This document shows, one piece after another, positions 26,722-35,460 of a stretch of 64,000 nt of DNA; the first letter of the stretch is position 1; each line of letters starts with the position of its first letter. Origin of the DNA: a bacterium (GTDB taxonomy: Bacteria; Joyebacterota; Joyebacteria; Joyebacterales; Joyebacteraceae); contig JAPEKQ010000011.1 of assembly GCA_029990205.1 (NCBI GenBank), positions 19,266-83,265 of the forward strand, given 5' to 3'. The notes under the pieces are model-generated. The model worked only from the letters and a program-made list of their open reading frames with translations, made no database searches and had not been told where the DNA came from. Made by a program: the position numbers and the translations under genes.

Positions 26722-29145
26722 ATGATGCTTCGAATCACGCACGATGACGAGATCATCGAGTTCAGCGAGAAGCTGCCGATCGTTCCGCTCAGGGACCTTG
26801 TTCTGTTCCCGCGGATGATCGTGCCGTTGCTCGTTGGGCGTCCTCGTTCCGTCAGCGCGCTCGAAGAGGTCATGCACGGCGACAAGATGATGTTCGTCGT
26901 GACCCAGCGTGAGGCGGAGACGCAGGAGCCGACGTCGGACGACCTGTACAGGGTTGGCGCCGTCGTGCGCGTACTCCAGCTTCTGAGGCTCCCGGACGGG
27001 ACGATGAAGGTCCTGGTCGAGGGACTCTCACGGGCCGTGGTCAAGCGCTTCATCCGTGGCGATACATACATGTCCGCGCGCGTCGAGCTCGTGGACGAGC
27101 AGGCCGAACGCTCCGTCGAGACGGAGGCGCTGATGCGAAGCGTCGCCGGTCAGTTCGAGGAGTACGTTCAGCTCTCGCGCAAGATCCCGCAGGAGGTTCT
27201 CGCCTCCGTGTTGAGCATGGACGACGTGTCGCGTTTCACCGACACCGTCGCCACGCATCTGTCGGGGAAGATCGAGGACAAGCAGCAGATACTCGAGACG
27301 CCGGACGTGACCGGTCGCCTGCGCATCCTTGCGCGCGCCCTGTCCGCGGAGCTCGAGATCCTCAGGCTCGAGCGCAAGATCGAGAACCAGGTGCGGGAGC
27401 AGCTCCAGAAGAGTCAGAAGGAGTTCTACCTGCACCAGCAGATGAAGGCGATCCAGGAGGAGCTGGGGCAGGAGGGCGACGGGGCGCCCGAGATCGTCGA
27501 ACTCGAGAAGGCCATCAGTGAGGCGAACATGAGCGAGGAGGCCGAGAAGAAGGCGCTCTCCGAACTCGACCGTCTCAAGAAGATGTCGCCGATGTCCCCT
27601 GAGGCGACCGTTGTCCGCACGTACATCGAGTGGATGACGACCGTGCCGTGGGACGAGCGCACGACCGACCGTGAGTCCATCCAGGCGGTCGAGGACATTC
27701 TGGAAGAGGACCACTACGGTCTGAAGAAGCCGAAGGAGAGGATCCTCGAGTACCTGGCCGTCCTGAAGCTGACCTCGAAGGTGAAGGGTCCGATCATGTG
27801 TCTGGTCGGTCCTCCGGGCGTCGGCAAGACGTCGCTCGGCAAGTCGGTCGCCAGAGCTCTCGACAGGAAGTTCGTCCGGGTGTCGCTCGGCGGTGTCCGG
27901 GACGAGGCCGAGATCCGCGGTCACCGGCGCACGTACATCGGTTCGATGCCGGGGCGCATCATCCAGGGACTCAGGAAGGCCGGTTCGAAGAACCCGGTGT
28001 TCCTCCTCGATGAGATCGACAAGATGAGCTCGGACTTCCGGGGCGACCCGGCGGCCGCGCTTCTCGAGGTGCTCGATCCCGAGCAGAACTGCGCATTCAA
28101 CGACCACTACCTCGACGTCGACTTCGACCTGTCCGAGGTGATGTTCATCACGACGGCGAACGTGCTGCACACGATCCCGCCGGCGCTCGAGGACCGGATG
28201 GAGGTCATCCGTCTCCCCGGGTATCTGATCCAGGAGAAGCTGCACATCGCCCGGAAGTTCCTGGTCCCCAAGCAGATCGAGGCGAACGGTCTCACCGACG
28301 TCGACGTGTCGTTCTCGAACGCCGCGCTCGTTCGCATCATCGAGGACTACACCCGCGAGTCGGGTGTGAGAAACCTCGAGCGCGAGATCGCCAACATCTG
28401 CCGGAAGATCGCGAAGGAGCACGCCGTCGGCAAGCGCGTGACCAAGCGCGTGTCGCCGCAGGCCGTGAAGCGGTTCCTCGGCATGGCTCGCTTCCTCTCG
28501 CAGGAAGTGGAGGTCGAGAACCGCGTGGGCGTCGCCACCGGGCTGGCATGGACCAGCGTGGGCGGCGAGATCCTCACGGTCGAGGTGCTCACGATGAAGG
28601 GCGACGGGCATCTGACGCTCACCGGCAAGCTCGGCGAGGTCATGCAGGAGTCGGCGAAGGCGGCGCTCTCGTACGCGAAGGCGCACGCGAGCGAACTCGG
28701 CATCGACGAGGACGCGCTCGCGACCACCGACATCCACATCCACGTTCCGGAGGGAGCGATCCCGAAGGACGGGCCGTCCGCCGGCATCGCCATGGCGACG
28801 GCGCTCGTTTCGGCGCTGACGAATCGGCCGACCGTGCCGGATGTCGCGATGACCGGTGAGATCACGCTCGGCGGCAAGGTGCTGCCGATCGGCGGGCTGA
28901 ACGAGAAGGCGGTCGCCGCGCATCGCGCGCGCGTCAAGACGCTCGTCATCCCGAAGCGGAATGAGAAGGACGTCGCGGAGCTGCCCAAGGAGGTCAAGCG
29001 CGACCTCGATATCAGGCTCGTCGGCTGTCTCGACGAGGTGCTGGCTGTCGCGTTCGAGAACTGGGTTCCCGAGAACGTCAAATGCGCGGAGGTTCCGGAG
29101 GAACGCCGTCCCGAACCCCCGTTGACGCCGGCAGCGCCGAACTAG
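26722..29145 (+). CDS. lon: ATP-dependent protease Lon
   Basis: Cytoplasmic AAA+ serine protease degrading misfolded and regulatory proteins. It has 807 residues from ATG 26722, preceded by ACAGGAG; an upstream start at 26620 adds non-family residues. The N-terminal substrate domain begins PIVPLRDLVLFP, followed by a coiled-coil helical region (about 180-300) and an AAA+ module with Walker A GPPGVGKTSLGKS and Walker B VFLLDEIDKM. The C-terminal protease domain has the Ser-Lys dyad S686 (KDGPSAG) and K729 (GLNEKAVAAHRA), spaced 43 apart as in E. coli. It ends at a clear terminator. Confidence 0.97.
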   Translation: MMLRITHDDEIIEFSEKLPIVPLRDLVLFPRMIVPLLVGRPRSVSALEEVMHGDKMMFVVTQREAETQEPTSDDLYRVGAVVRVLQLLRLPDGTMKVLVEGLSRAVVKRFIRGDTYMSARVELVDEQAERSVETEALMRSVAGQFEEYVQLSRKIPQEVLASVLSMDDVSRFTDTVATHLSGKIEDKQQILETPDVTGRLRILARALSAELEILRLERKIENQVREQLQKSQKEFYLHQQMKAIQEELGQEGDGAPEIVELEKAISEANMSEEAEKKALSELDRLKKMSPMSPEATVVRTYIEWMTTVPWDERTTDRESIQAVEDILEEDHYGLKKPKERILEYLAVLKLTSKVKGPIMCLVGPPGVGKTSLGKSVARALDRKFVRVSLGGVRDEAEIRGHRRTYIGSMPGRIIQGLRKAGSKNPVFLLDEIDKMSSDFRGDPAAALLEVLDPEQNCAFNDHYLDVDFDLSEVMFITTANVLHTIPPALEDRMEVIRLPGYLIQEKLHIARKFLVPKQIEANGLTDVDVSFSNAALVRIIEDYTRESGVRNLEREIANICRKIAKEHAVGKRVTKRVSPQAVKRFLGMARFLSQEVEVENRVGVATGLAWTSVGGEILTVEVLTMKGDGHLTLTGKLGEVMQESAKAALSYAKAHASELGIDEDALATTDIHIHVPEGAIPKDGPSAGIAMATALVSALTNRPTVPDVAMTGEITLGGKVLPIGGLNEKAVAAHRARVKTLVIPKRNEKDVAELPKEVKRDLDIRLVGCLDEVLAVAFENWVPENVKCAEVPEERRPEPPLTPAAPN

Positions 29146-29170
29146 TCCAGAAGCAGATACGCCGGAAGAG

Positions 29171-29203
29171 GGGGTCTCGCGAAAGCGGGACCCCTTCTCA
29201 TTT
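29171..29203 (+). terminator. intrinsic terminator after lon
   Basis: GGGGTCTCGC (29171-29180), GAAA loop, GCGGGACCCC (29185-29194): a 10-bp stem with one G-U pair, followed by TTCTCATTT. The GNRA tetraloop and T-rich tail make this the clearest Rho-independent terminator in the window. Confidence 0.85.
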
Positions 29204-29268
29204 GCCCTCTCGTGGTATGATATGCGACGGGTCGAATCGCCGGACGGGTCCTGATCACAGGTGGAACG

Positions 29269-29868
29269 ATGAAGATCAACAACGCGGAGTTCATGCTTGG
29301 CGCCGCGAGCATCAAGCAGCTGCCTCACGGTGGTCTGCCGGAGATCGCCCTCGCGGGGCGGTCGAACGTCGGGAAGTCGTCGCTCCTCAATAAGTCGATG
29401 GGGCGGAAGAGTCTTGCCAGGATCTCGCAGACGCCGGGGAAGACCCGCGAGCTCAATCTCTATCTCATTGAGAAGAAGCTGATCATCGTTGACCTGCCGG
29501 GCTACGGGTTCGCCAAGGTCCCGCTGAAGGTCAAGGAGAAGTGGGGGAGGCTCATCGAGGCCTACCTGCACGAGCGGGAGGAGCTTGCGGGCATCGTCCA
29601 TCTCGTTGATATCCGGCACGCTCCGTCGAAGGAAGATGTCCAGATGCACGAGTGGATCAAGCACTTCGGTTTGCTGTCGTTGATTGCGGCGACGAAGGCT
29701 GATAAGATACCTAGAGGGCGGCGTCAGGCCGCCGTTTCAACGATACGGAAGGCTCTTGAGCCCGACGATGCGACACCGATCGTCCCGTTCTCGGCTGTTG
29801 CCGGTGACGGTGTGAAGGAAGTTCTCTCGTGGATGTGGGAGACGGCGGGGTCGCGCCAGACAGGGTAG
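29269..29868 (+). CDS. engB: ribosome biogenesis GTPase EngB/YsxC
   Basis: Small TRAFAC GTPase needed for 50S subunit assembly. 199 residues, the usual length. G1 is GRSNVGKSSLLN, G2 lies in SQTPGKTRELN, G3 is DLPGYGFAKV and the G4-equivalent is AATKADKI. ATG 29269 follows AGGTGGAACG. It often sits beside lon or clpX, as here. Its own promoter probably lies in the 75 bp between the lon terminator and the ATG, but I cannot define it well. Confidence 0.95.
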   Translation: MKINNAEFMLGAASIKQLPHGGLPEIALAGRSNVGKSSLLNKSMGRKSLARISQTPGKTRELNLYLIEKKLIIVDLPGYGFAKVPLKVKEKWGRLIEAYLHEREELAGIVHLVDIRHAPSKEDVQMHEWIKHFGLLSLIAATKADKIPRGRRQAAVSTIRKALEPDDATPIVPFSAVAGDGVKEVLSWMWETAGSRQTG

Positions 29869-29889
29869 TGCGGTTGCGTGGAGGGTGCC

Positions 29890-31044
29890 ATGACGAAGAA
29901 GTCGACGAATTCCAAGCTGTTCACGCCCGGTCCGACGAAGATTCCGGGCGGCGTGCTCAATGCGGTGGGGAAGCAGGTGCTTCATCACCGGACTCCGCAG
30001 TTCTCCGAGAAGGTCCGGCACGTCCAGGACGAGATCGGTCGACTGCTGACGACGCACAATGACGTGTTGCTCTTCACGTGCTCGGGTACGGGTATGATGG
30101 AGGCCGCGGTTGCCAACCTGATGACCCGCGGCGGCAAAGCCGTCTGTCTGATGAACGGCGTGTTCGGCACGCGGTGGCGCGACATCTGCCAGGTGTACGG
30201 TGTCGAGGCCGTCGAGTACGAGGTCGAGTGGGGGAAGAGTCACGACCCCGCGAAGCTCGACGAGATCCTTGCGCAGCACCCCGACGCGAAGGCGGTCTTC
30301 GCCATTCACAGTGAGACATCGACCGGCGCGCTCAACGACATCCAGGCGCTCGCCCGTGTCACCGCCAAGCACGAGACGGCCATTGTTGTCGATGCGACGT
30401 CGAGCGTCGGCGTGCACGCGATCCGGATGGACGAGTGGGGCGTCGACGTGCTGGTTGCGGGAACGCAGAAGGCCATGATGACACCTCCGGGCATCGCGTT
30501 CGTCGCCATCAACGGGAACGGCTGGTCGCTCGTGAACCAGTCCGATCTCCCGAAGTTCTACTTCGACTTCACAACGACCTGGAAGCGGCTCCAGCAGAAG
30601 GGCCAGACCCCGTACACGCCCGCGGTCTCGCTTGTCTACGGTCTCGAGGTCGCACTCGAGATGATGGAGACCGAGGGATGGGACGAGGTGTACGCGCGCC
30701 ATGCGCGGATGGGCGAGGCGACGCGGGCCGCCGTCACGGCTCTCGGATTCGGCGTGCTGCCCGAGCATCCGGCCAACGGTGTGACCGTGGCCGTCTGTCC
30801 GGAGCACATCGATGCGAATCAGATCGTTCGGACGCTCGACGACGACTTCGGTGTCCGTGTTGCCGGCGGCCAGCTGACGCTCTCGGGCCAGGTGTTCCGG
30901 ATCGGTCACATGGGCGGCATCCGGGAGCGCGATCTGCCGATGGTCATCGGCGCGCTCGAGCGTGGTATGATCAAGCTCGGGCACAAGATCGAGCCCGGCA
31001 CCGGCCTCGCCGCGCTCCAGCAGGTGCTGCTGAAAACGGACTAG
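29890..31044 (+). CDS. class V aminotransferase, alanine/serine-glyoxylate or -pyruvate type
   Basis: 384 residues from ATG 29890 behind GGAGGGTGCC; a GTG at 29878 overlaps that site. A fold-type I PLP enzyme of the AGXT/SgaA/PucG/archaeal-AGT group: N-terminal LFTPGPTKIPGGVLNA, CSGTGMMEAAVANL, HSETSTGALNDI, DATSSVGVHAIRMDEWGVDV and the PLP lysine K194 in AGTQKAMMTPPG. Members interconvert alanine or serine with glyoxylate or hydroxypyruvate, and in some lineages phosphoserine. Without other pathway genes the substrate is undecided. Close spacing with engB suggests co-transcription. Confidence 0.85.
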   Translation: MTKKSTNSKLFTPGPTKIPGGVLNAVGKQVLHHRTPQFSEKVRHVQDEIGRLLTTHNDVLLFTCSGTGMMEAAVANLMTRGGKAVCLMNGVFGTRWRDICQVYGVEAVEYEVEWGKSHDPAKLDEILAQHPDAKAVFAIHSETSTGALNDIQALARVTAKHETAIVVDATSSVGVHAIRMDEWGVDVLVAGTQKAMMTPPGIAFVAINGNGWSLVNQSDLPKFYFDFTTTWKRLQQKGQTPYTPAVSLVYGLEVALEMMETEGWDEVYARHARMGEATRAAVTALGFGVLPEHPANGVTVAVCPEHIDANQIVRTLDDDFGVRVAGGQLTLSGQVFRIGHMGGIRERDLPMVIGALERGMIKLGHKIEPGTGLAALQQVLLKTD

Positions 31045-31055
31045 CACATTGGATC

Positions 31056-31131
31056 GGGCCGTTAGCTCAGTCGGTAGAGCACCTGCCTTTTAAGCAGGGA
31101 GTCGCTGGTTCGAGACCAGCACGGCCCACCA
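31056..31131 (+). tRNA. tRNA-Lys (anticodon UUU)
   Basis: 76 nt with encoded CCA. Acceptor GGGCCGT (31056-31062) pairs with ACGGCCC (31121-31127). D arm TAGCTCAGTCGGTAGAGCA, anticodon arm CCTGC-CTTTTAA-GCAGG (TTT) and a canonical CTGGTTCGAGACCAG T arm. It begins 11 bp after the aminotransferase stop. Confidence 0.97.
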
Positions 31132-31160
31132 CCACCGCGGGCCGGGAAAGGGGTGACACG

Positions 31161-31400
31161 ATGGAGATGCCGCAGTTCTGTCATTCGTGTGGAATGCCTC
31201 TGAACATGCCTGACGCGAAGGGTCTGTCGGAGACTCACTGCAAGCACTGCACCGACGACGAGGGGAACCTCAAGGCGCGTGAGGACATCCGGCAGGGCAT
31301 GGCCCACTGGATCGCGCAGTGGCAGAAGGTCGATGAGGCCACTGCCCTCAAGCGTGCAGAGCACTACATGCGAGCGATGCCGGAGTGGGCTGACGACTAG
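31161..31400 (+). CDS. small putative zinc-ribbon protein
   Basis: 79 residues from ATG 31161 behind GAAAGGGGTGA. CHSCGMP and CKHCTDDEG supply two CxxC knuckles about 22 residues apart, as in the putative zinc-ribbon domain often found alone or fused to AraC effector domains. The C-terminal half is helical and Arg/Glu-rich (GMAHWIAQWQKVDEA). The sequence PQFCHSCGMPL is close to the consensus of this family. Function is unknown; it lies between two tRNA genes and could share their transcript. Confidence 0.8.
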   Translation: MEMPQFCHSCGMPLNMPDAKGLSETHCKHCTDDEGNLKAREDIRQGMAHWIAQWQKVDEATALKRAEHYMRAMPEWADD

Positions 31401-31467
31401 TCGGGCGTACGCCGGACGCCGCTTGCGGTTCGGGCCGGCACGGCTAGATTGCATGACGAGCAGATAC

Positions 31468-31542
31468 GTCCCCATCGTCTAGGGGTTAGGACACCGCCCT
31501 TTCACGGCGGCAACACGGGTTCGAATCCCGTTGGGGATGCCA
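31468..31542 (+). tRNA. tRNA-Glu (anticodon UUC)
   Basis: 75 nt with encoded CCA. Acceptor GTCCCCA (31468-31474) pairs with TGGGGAT (31532-31538, one G-U). Anticodon arm CCGCC-CTTTCAC-GGCGG (TTC); T arm ACGGGTTCGAATCCCGT. Two partial copies of its 3' segment AATCCCGTTGG recur downstream at 31712 and 31787. Confidence 0.97.
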
Positions 31543-31581
31543 CAACAAGAAGCGGGCCGCTATGCGGCCCGCTTCTTGTTG
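31543..31581 (+). terminator. 18-bp perfect hairpin directly after tRNA-Glu
   Basis: The arms at 31543-31560 and 31564-31581 are exact reverse complements around a TAT loop. The rising arm ends GCGGGCCGC and the falling arm ends CTTCTTGTTG, which gives a U-rich 3' end on the RNA. It starts on the first base after CCA and probably ends the tRNA transcript. Confidence 0.75.
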
Positions 31582-31808
31582 TGCCCCGCGGGAATGGAGA
31601 ACCCGTAGGGTTCGGGACCCTGCGCGCCGCACGGCGCGCATACCAGGAGACGCGGCGCAGCCGCGACACTGGGGTCCGCGAGTGGTCGGTGCGAAGCACC
31701 GGAGCGCGAGCAATCCCGTTGAGGCAGGCGGCGAAGCCGCCACATCAGGCAAAGGTGGCGCGGTCGCGAAGCGGCCGACGCCAGCCAATCCCGTTGGCGC
31801 CCCCACAA
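31582..31808. repeat. array of short hairpins, three with GCGAAGC cores, plus tRNA-Glu 3'-end-like copies
   Basis: No credible gene. Successive perfect or near-perfect hairpins lie at 31607-31621, 31621-31640 (9-bp stem), 31651-31665, 31687-31701, 31727-31741 and 31761-31777. The last three share a GC-GAA-GC core but have different outer stems. AATCCCGTTG recurs at 31712 and 31787, matching the tRNA-Glu T-arm/acceptor at 31524; the 31787 copy also continues with a CCACAA-like sequence. This could be a structured RNA, or debris from integration at the tRNA 3' end. Confidence 0.7.
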
Positions 31809-31840
31809 AGAGAGAGGCCGGCAATCGCCGGCCTCTCTCT
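31809..31840. terminator. bidirectional terminator between the tRNA-Glu region and the C25 peptidase gene
   Basis: Perfect 14-bp stem AGAGAGAGGCCGGC (31809-31822) / GCCGGCCTCTCTCT (31827-31840), AATC loop. It is pyrimidine-rich on the 3' side in the plus direction and is placed 35 bp beyond the stop of the minus-strand gene. Confidence 0.7.
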
Positions 31841-31874
31841 ATAAGTACTGCTGTGATCTCAGACAAGCTGGCTG

Positions 31875-34800
31875 CTACTTCACCAGCACCATCTTGCTCG
31901 TCGCTTCGAACTCGCCCGCGCGCAGTCTGGCGAGATAGACACCAGTCGCGACCTGACGGCCGTCGTTGTCTCGCCCATCCCACGTCATGCCCTGACGCCC
32001 GGCGGGAAGCTCACGAGCCTCCAGCGTCCTGACAACGCGCCCACTCACGTCGAGCACGTCGATCCGAACGTCGGCCTGGTTGGGCAGCGTGAAGGAGATC
32101 CGCGTCATCGGGTTGAACGGGTTGGGGAAGTTCCCCTCCAGCTTGAAGGCCATCGGGACATCGGAGACCGAGGTGTCGTCGTCAACCTCGAGGTCGACCG
32201 TCACGACCTCCGGACTGCCGGCGGCGTTGTGGCTGACCATGACGTAGGCCCGGTAGGTGCCATCGGCCATTCCTGTTGCATCGTAGTGGAGCGTCAGGAT
32301 GTCAGTCTCACCCTGCGCACACTGACCCGACTCCGGCGTGACCGACAGCCAGTCCACCGGCTGGAAGATCGTGAAGACACCATCGCCGGTGTCCGTGACG
32401 GAATCGTCGAGACTGCTGACCCGCATCAGACAGACCGCGGAGCTCGGACCGGTGACGTCCCAGGTGAAGGAACCATCGTTCGCGGTCGAGGCGGCCAGCG
32501 ACTCCCAGCTGGAACCGTTGTCGCGGCTGAGGTCGATCTTCACGTCGGCCAGGCTGCCGGAGTAGTCCCAGGTGATGGTCTCGGTGGATCCGATGGCCAG
32601 CATCTCGCCGCCGTTCGGGGCGGTGACGGTGACCGTCGGTCCGGAGACCGTCAGACTGATGGTCCCGCTCAGACTGTGCGGTGTTGAACCGTAGACGTCA
32701 CCGTCCATGGTCCAGGCGATGTCCTGCGTGCCGCTGAGTCCCGAGCCGAAGGTGACGTTGACAGTCGCCGTGGCGGTCTCACCGCCGTAGATCACTCCCC
32801 AGCCGGATGAGCCTTCGCCATGCCAGGAGACGACGGCGCCAGCGCCGGTGCCGTTGTTGGTATCCATCGCGCCACCCGAGCCGCCGACGAAGTTGGTCGA
32901 GGAGTTGACCACCACGCCCGCCGGGAAGTCGAGACTCGCGTCCTGAATCCACTCGGAATCGGTGCTGCCGTTGTAGATGGTGAACGTCAGGTCGACGGTC
33001 GTGCCGGGCAGGTACTGAGTGGCATCACAGGTGAAGGTCGACCCGGCGATGCTCCTGTCAGACCTGGTCGGCTCCTCGGCCTGTATCGCGACGGTGTAGA
33101 CCAGCACCGAGCCGGTCTCGCCGAGGTTGCTGACCTGCAGCTCGTCGGTTCCCGTCTCGTCGGGCGCGAGCGTCTTGCTGAACGCGGTGGAACTCAGGGC
33201 AACCTGCGGTGCGGCCAGCGCGATGTCCTCAACATGGGGGACGCGGTTCTGGGCCATCACCACCATGTGCAGGTCCACTCCCGGGGAGAGCGCGGTGAAG
33301 AAGCTGATCACCTCGGTACCGGATGCTCCGACCGTGCCGGCTCCTACGAGAGTGCCGTTCTGCGTGAGCCCGACGTAGCTGCCCGGGTCGGCTGAGACGG
33401 TGATCGAGGAGGACCCCAGGGCTGACGTGCTGACCGAGTTGGCCGAGGGCACGCCGAGGAACGTGCTCAGGGAGGGGTCTCCCATGAGGTTGTAGATGTT
33501 CCAGTAGTAGCTGGTCAAGCTGGAGCCGGCCTCGGTGACGGCCAGGTTCCCGCAGAAGATGATGGCGTCGTTGACCACGTACCACTGGGTCATGGCCTCG
33601 CCGTGGTCGTGGAACAGACCATCGTACGCGCCCATCCCGGTGCTCTCGTACGGATAGGCGGTCCCGTTGATCTGGGAGGAGGAGTGATACCCGACTCCCC
33701 ACCAGTAGTCCTCGTCCCAGTAGGTGTTGTTGCTGCCGCCGATGTAGCCGATGGCGCCCTTGTCGGCCGCCCGCAGCCACGTCTCGGCGAAGCACTCGCT
33801 GTAGTCGTATGTGCTGGTCACGCAGCAGTTGCCGATGGCCAGGCAGTACTTCCCGCTGTTGCTCAGGCTGTTGACGTTGGACTGGGTGAAGCTTGGGTCG
33901 GCCCAGGAGGTCGTGCTGCCGTGAGCCGTGTAGTTGATGAAGCCAACGCCGTCGCTGACCGTCTGGATGATCGCCGAGCTGGCGCTTCCGGAGGCCGGGT
34001 AGAGATAGGTGTTGCTTGATATGCCGTGCGCGGCGTTGAAGTAGTGCGTCGTGCCGTAGTTGAGCTGGCCGTTGCCGTGAGTCGTGGCATAGCTGGCGTC
34101 GACGCCGGCGATCAGGGTGACCTCCCCGAGGTAGCTCGGGTCGGGCATCGTGTACTGGTCGTACATCATGGTCTTGTCGAGGATCGCCTGCAGCTGGGTG
34201 CTGTTGGTCGCTGAGAAGCGGCCGTAGTAGATGTCCGGGATCTCGTCACCGTCCACCGCGCAGTAGGGTCGGTCGGTGGCGTCTCCGCTGACCGAGAACG
34301 TCGGGCACTCCGCGACATCACCCACGAAGATCACGAAGCTCGGAGCCGGGAGCTCGAGAGTGGCGTTGTTGTAGAGGTCGTGGATGTAGCTCTGGATGGA
34401 GGCGGTGGTCGACCCCACCTCGGCGCTGCCGATGACACCGACCACGACATGGAACCCGCGCTCGGTCTTCCAGTCCACGAAGTCCTGCAGCTGTGTCTCG
34501 AACGAAGACGGGGTGATGATCACCATGGTCACGACGTCACCCACCAGGTCCGGGTAGTCGTCGTGCTCGCCTCTCTCAGCGAAACCGGCCACACGGTCGT
34601 AGACCGGCTTGAAGAAATGGCTGTTGGTCCTGGCCCACAGATCATCTCCCGCGGCCTCGTCGCCGCCCTCGAAGACGACTCGCACATCGAGCGACTCGAA
34701 GACGACAAGACGGTTCGTCTCGGGGTAGTACTCCACCGGCGAGATCTCGACACGGGCCAGATCCATGGCGCGCAGGCGGCCGAGCCCGGCGACCCCGGCG

Positions 34801-35273
34801 AGGTCCTGGGCCACCCTGTTCGCCTGGTAAGCGTTCCTGTCGTACACGAACGGCCAAGAGGCCGGATCGACGTTCTTCGGCATGCTCGGCTGCGCCGGCA
34901 TGAGCGGGGTGTCGATCCCGAACTCGGCAAGGTCTATCTCGCGGCTGGTCGAGGAGAGAACCTCCACTCGGGCCCTGGCCCCGTGAGGAACCTCTATCAG
35001 CCGGTTCATCATCGGCAGCTCCGGTGAACCGACCGTCTGGGAGGAATGGAAACCCGGGATGAAGAGGCGGGTGAAGATTCCCTCACTGGTGTTGACGTCG
35101 AGGGCCTTCAGCTCACCGACCTCGATGTGGAATCGCAACTCGCTCGTGTCGTCAGCGAGAACGGTCATCCTCGATTCCGGGGCGGGCAGGGCGATGGTCC
35201 GCACGCTCGCCAGGGCTGGACCGAGACAAACAACAAGCAACAGCACGGACGCAACAGGCAGTCTCCAGCGCAT
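31875..35273 (-). CDS. secreted gingipain-like C25 cysteine peptidase with T9SS-type C-terminal domain
   Basis: 1132 residues from ATG 35273, behind GGGAGGAC; a longer frame to 35342 would start inside the promoter. A signal peptide (about 1-23) is followed by a C25 propeptide-like N-domain (about 25-230) and a caspase-fold peptidase domain with His near 451 (INYTAHGSTTSW) and Cys near 483 (AIGNCCVTSTYDYSE). Ig-like domains and a region with GGEMLAIGSTETITWDY follow. The last ~90 residues form a FlgD-like Ig fold starting NFPNPFNPMTRISF and ending KMVLVK, the form recognised by type IX secretion. It is likely an extracellular degradative enzyme. Confidence 0.88.
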   Translation of the reverse strand: MRWRLPVASVLLLVVCLGPALASVRTIALPAPESRMTVLADDTSELRFHIEVGELKALDVNTSEGIFTRLFIPGFHSSQTVGSPELPMMNRLIEVPHGARARVEVLSSTSREIDLAEFGIDTPLMPAQPSMPKNVDPASWPFVYDRNAYQANRVAQDLAGVAGLGRLRAMDLARVEISPVEYYPETNRLVVFESLDVRVVFEGGDEAAGDDLWARTNSHFFKPVYDRVAGFAERGEHDDYPDLVGDVVTMVIITPSSFETQLQDFVDWKTERGFHVVVGVIGSAEVGSTTASIQSYIHDLYNNATLELPAPSFVIFVGDVAECPTFSVSGDATDRPYCAVDGDEIPDIYYGRFSATNSTQLQAILDKTMMYDQYTMPDPSYLGEVTLIAGVDASYATTHGNGQLNYGTTHYFNAAHGISSNTYLYPASGSASSAIIQTVSDGVGFINYTAHGSTTSWADPSFTQSNVNSLSNSGKYCLAIGNCCVTSTYDYSECFAETWLRAADKGAIGYIGGSNNTYWDEDYWWGVGYHSSSQINGTAYPYESTGMGAYDGLFHDHGEAMTQWYVVNDAIIFCGNLAVTEAGSSLTSYYWNIYNLMGDPSLSTFLGVPSANSVSTSALGSSSITVSADPGSYVGLTQNGTLVGAGTVGASGTEVISFFTALSPGVDLHMVVMAQNRVPHVEDIALAAPQVALSSTAFSKTLAPDETGTDELQVSNLGETGSVLVYTVAIQAEEPTRSDRSIAGSTFTCDATQYLPGTTVDLTFTIYNGSTDSEWIQDASLDFPAGVVVNSSTNFVGGSGGAMDTNNGTGAGAVVSWHGEGSSGWGVIYGGETATATVNVTFGSGLSGTQDIAWTMDGDVYGSTPHSLSGTISLTVSGPTVTVTAPNGGEMLAIGSTETITWDYSGSLADVKIDLSRDNGSSWESLAASTANDGSFTWDVTGPSSAVCLMRVSSLDDSVTDTGDGVFTIFQPVDWLSVTPESGQCAQGETDILTLHYDATGMADGTYRAYVMVSHNAAGSPEVVTVDLEVDDDTSVSDVPMAFKLEGNFPNPFNPMTRISFTLPNQADVRIDVLDVSGRVVRTLEARELPAGRQGMTWDGRDNDGRQVATGVYLARLRAGEFEATSKMVLVK

Positions 35274-35348
35274 GAGGGGAGTCCTCCCAAGAGTGAGTGA
35301 AGAGACGCGGCGGGTCGCCACTTGAGCGACCCGAATTACCATTACCTC

Positions 35349-35377
35349 ATTATACCACAGATTGCCTAGCTAGGGAA
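35349..35377 (-). promoter_or_regulatory. predicted promoter of the C25 peptidase gene
   Basis: Minus strand: TTCCCT (35377-35372), 17-bp spacer, perfect TATAAT (35354-35349). Transcription would start near 35342, about 70 nt before the ATG. Confidence 0.5.
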
Positions 35378-35460
35378 GTACCGACCTTTCCCGAAGGGTG
35401 GGCCACAATCGGTGCGGGAGGCCCGGAGAGCCCCCGGGGTCTCCGGGCGGGGCAGACTGC

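Noticed and set aside
27028-29664. 878-codon open frame on the minus strand opposite lon
   Set aside because: It is the antisense shadow of lon in GC-rich DNA. The product is Arg/Asp/Leu-biased with no domain, while lon is unmistakable.
30435-31400. Long frame running from the aminotransferase through tRNA-Lys into the zinc-ribbon protein
   Set aside because: It crosses a tRNA gene. Only the part from ATG 31161 has a ribosome site and a recognisable domain.
31449-31983. Open frames across tRNA-Glu and the hairpin array on both strands
   Set aside because: They read through a tRNA and strong hairpins and give low-complexity peptides. No start signals.
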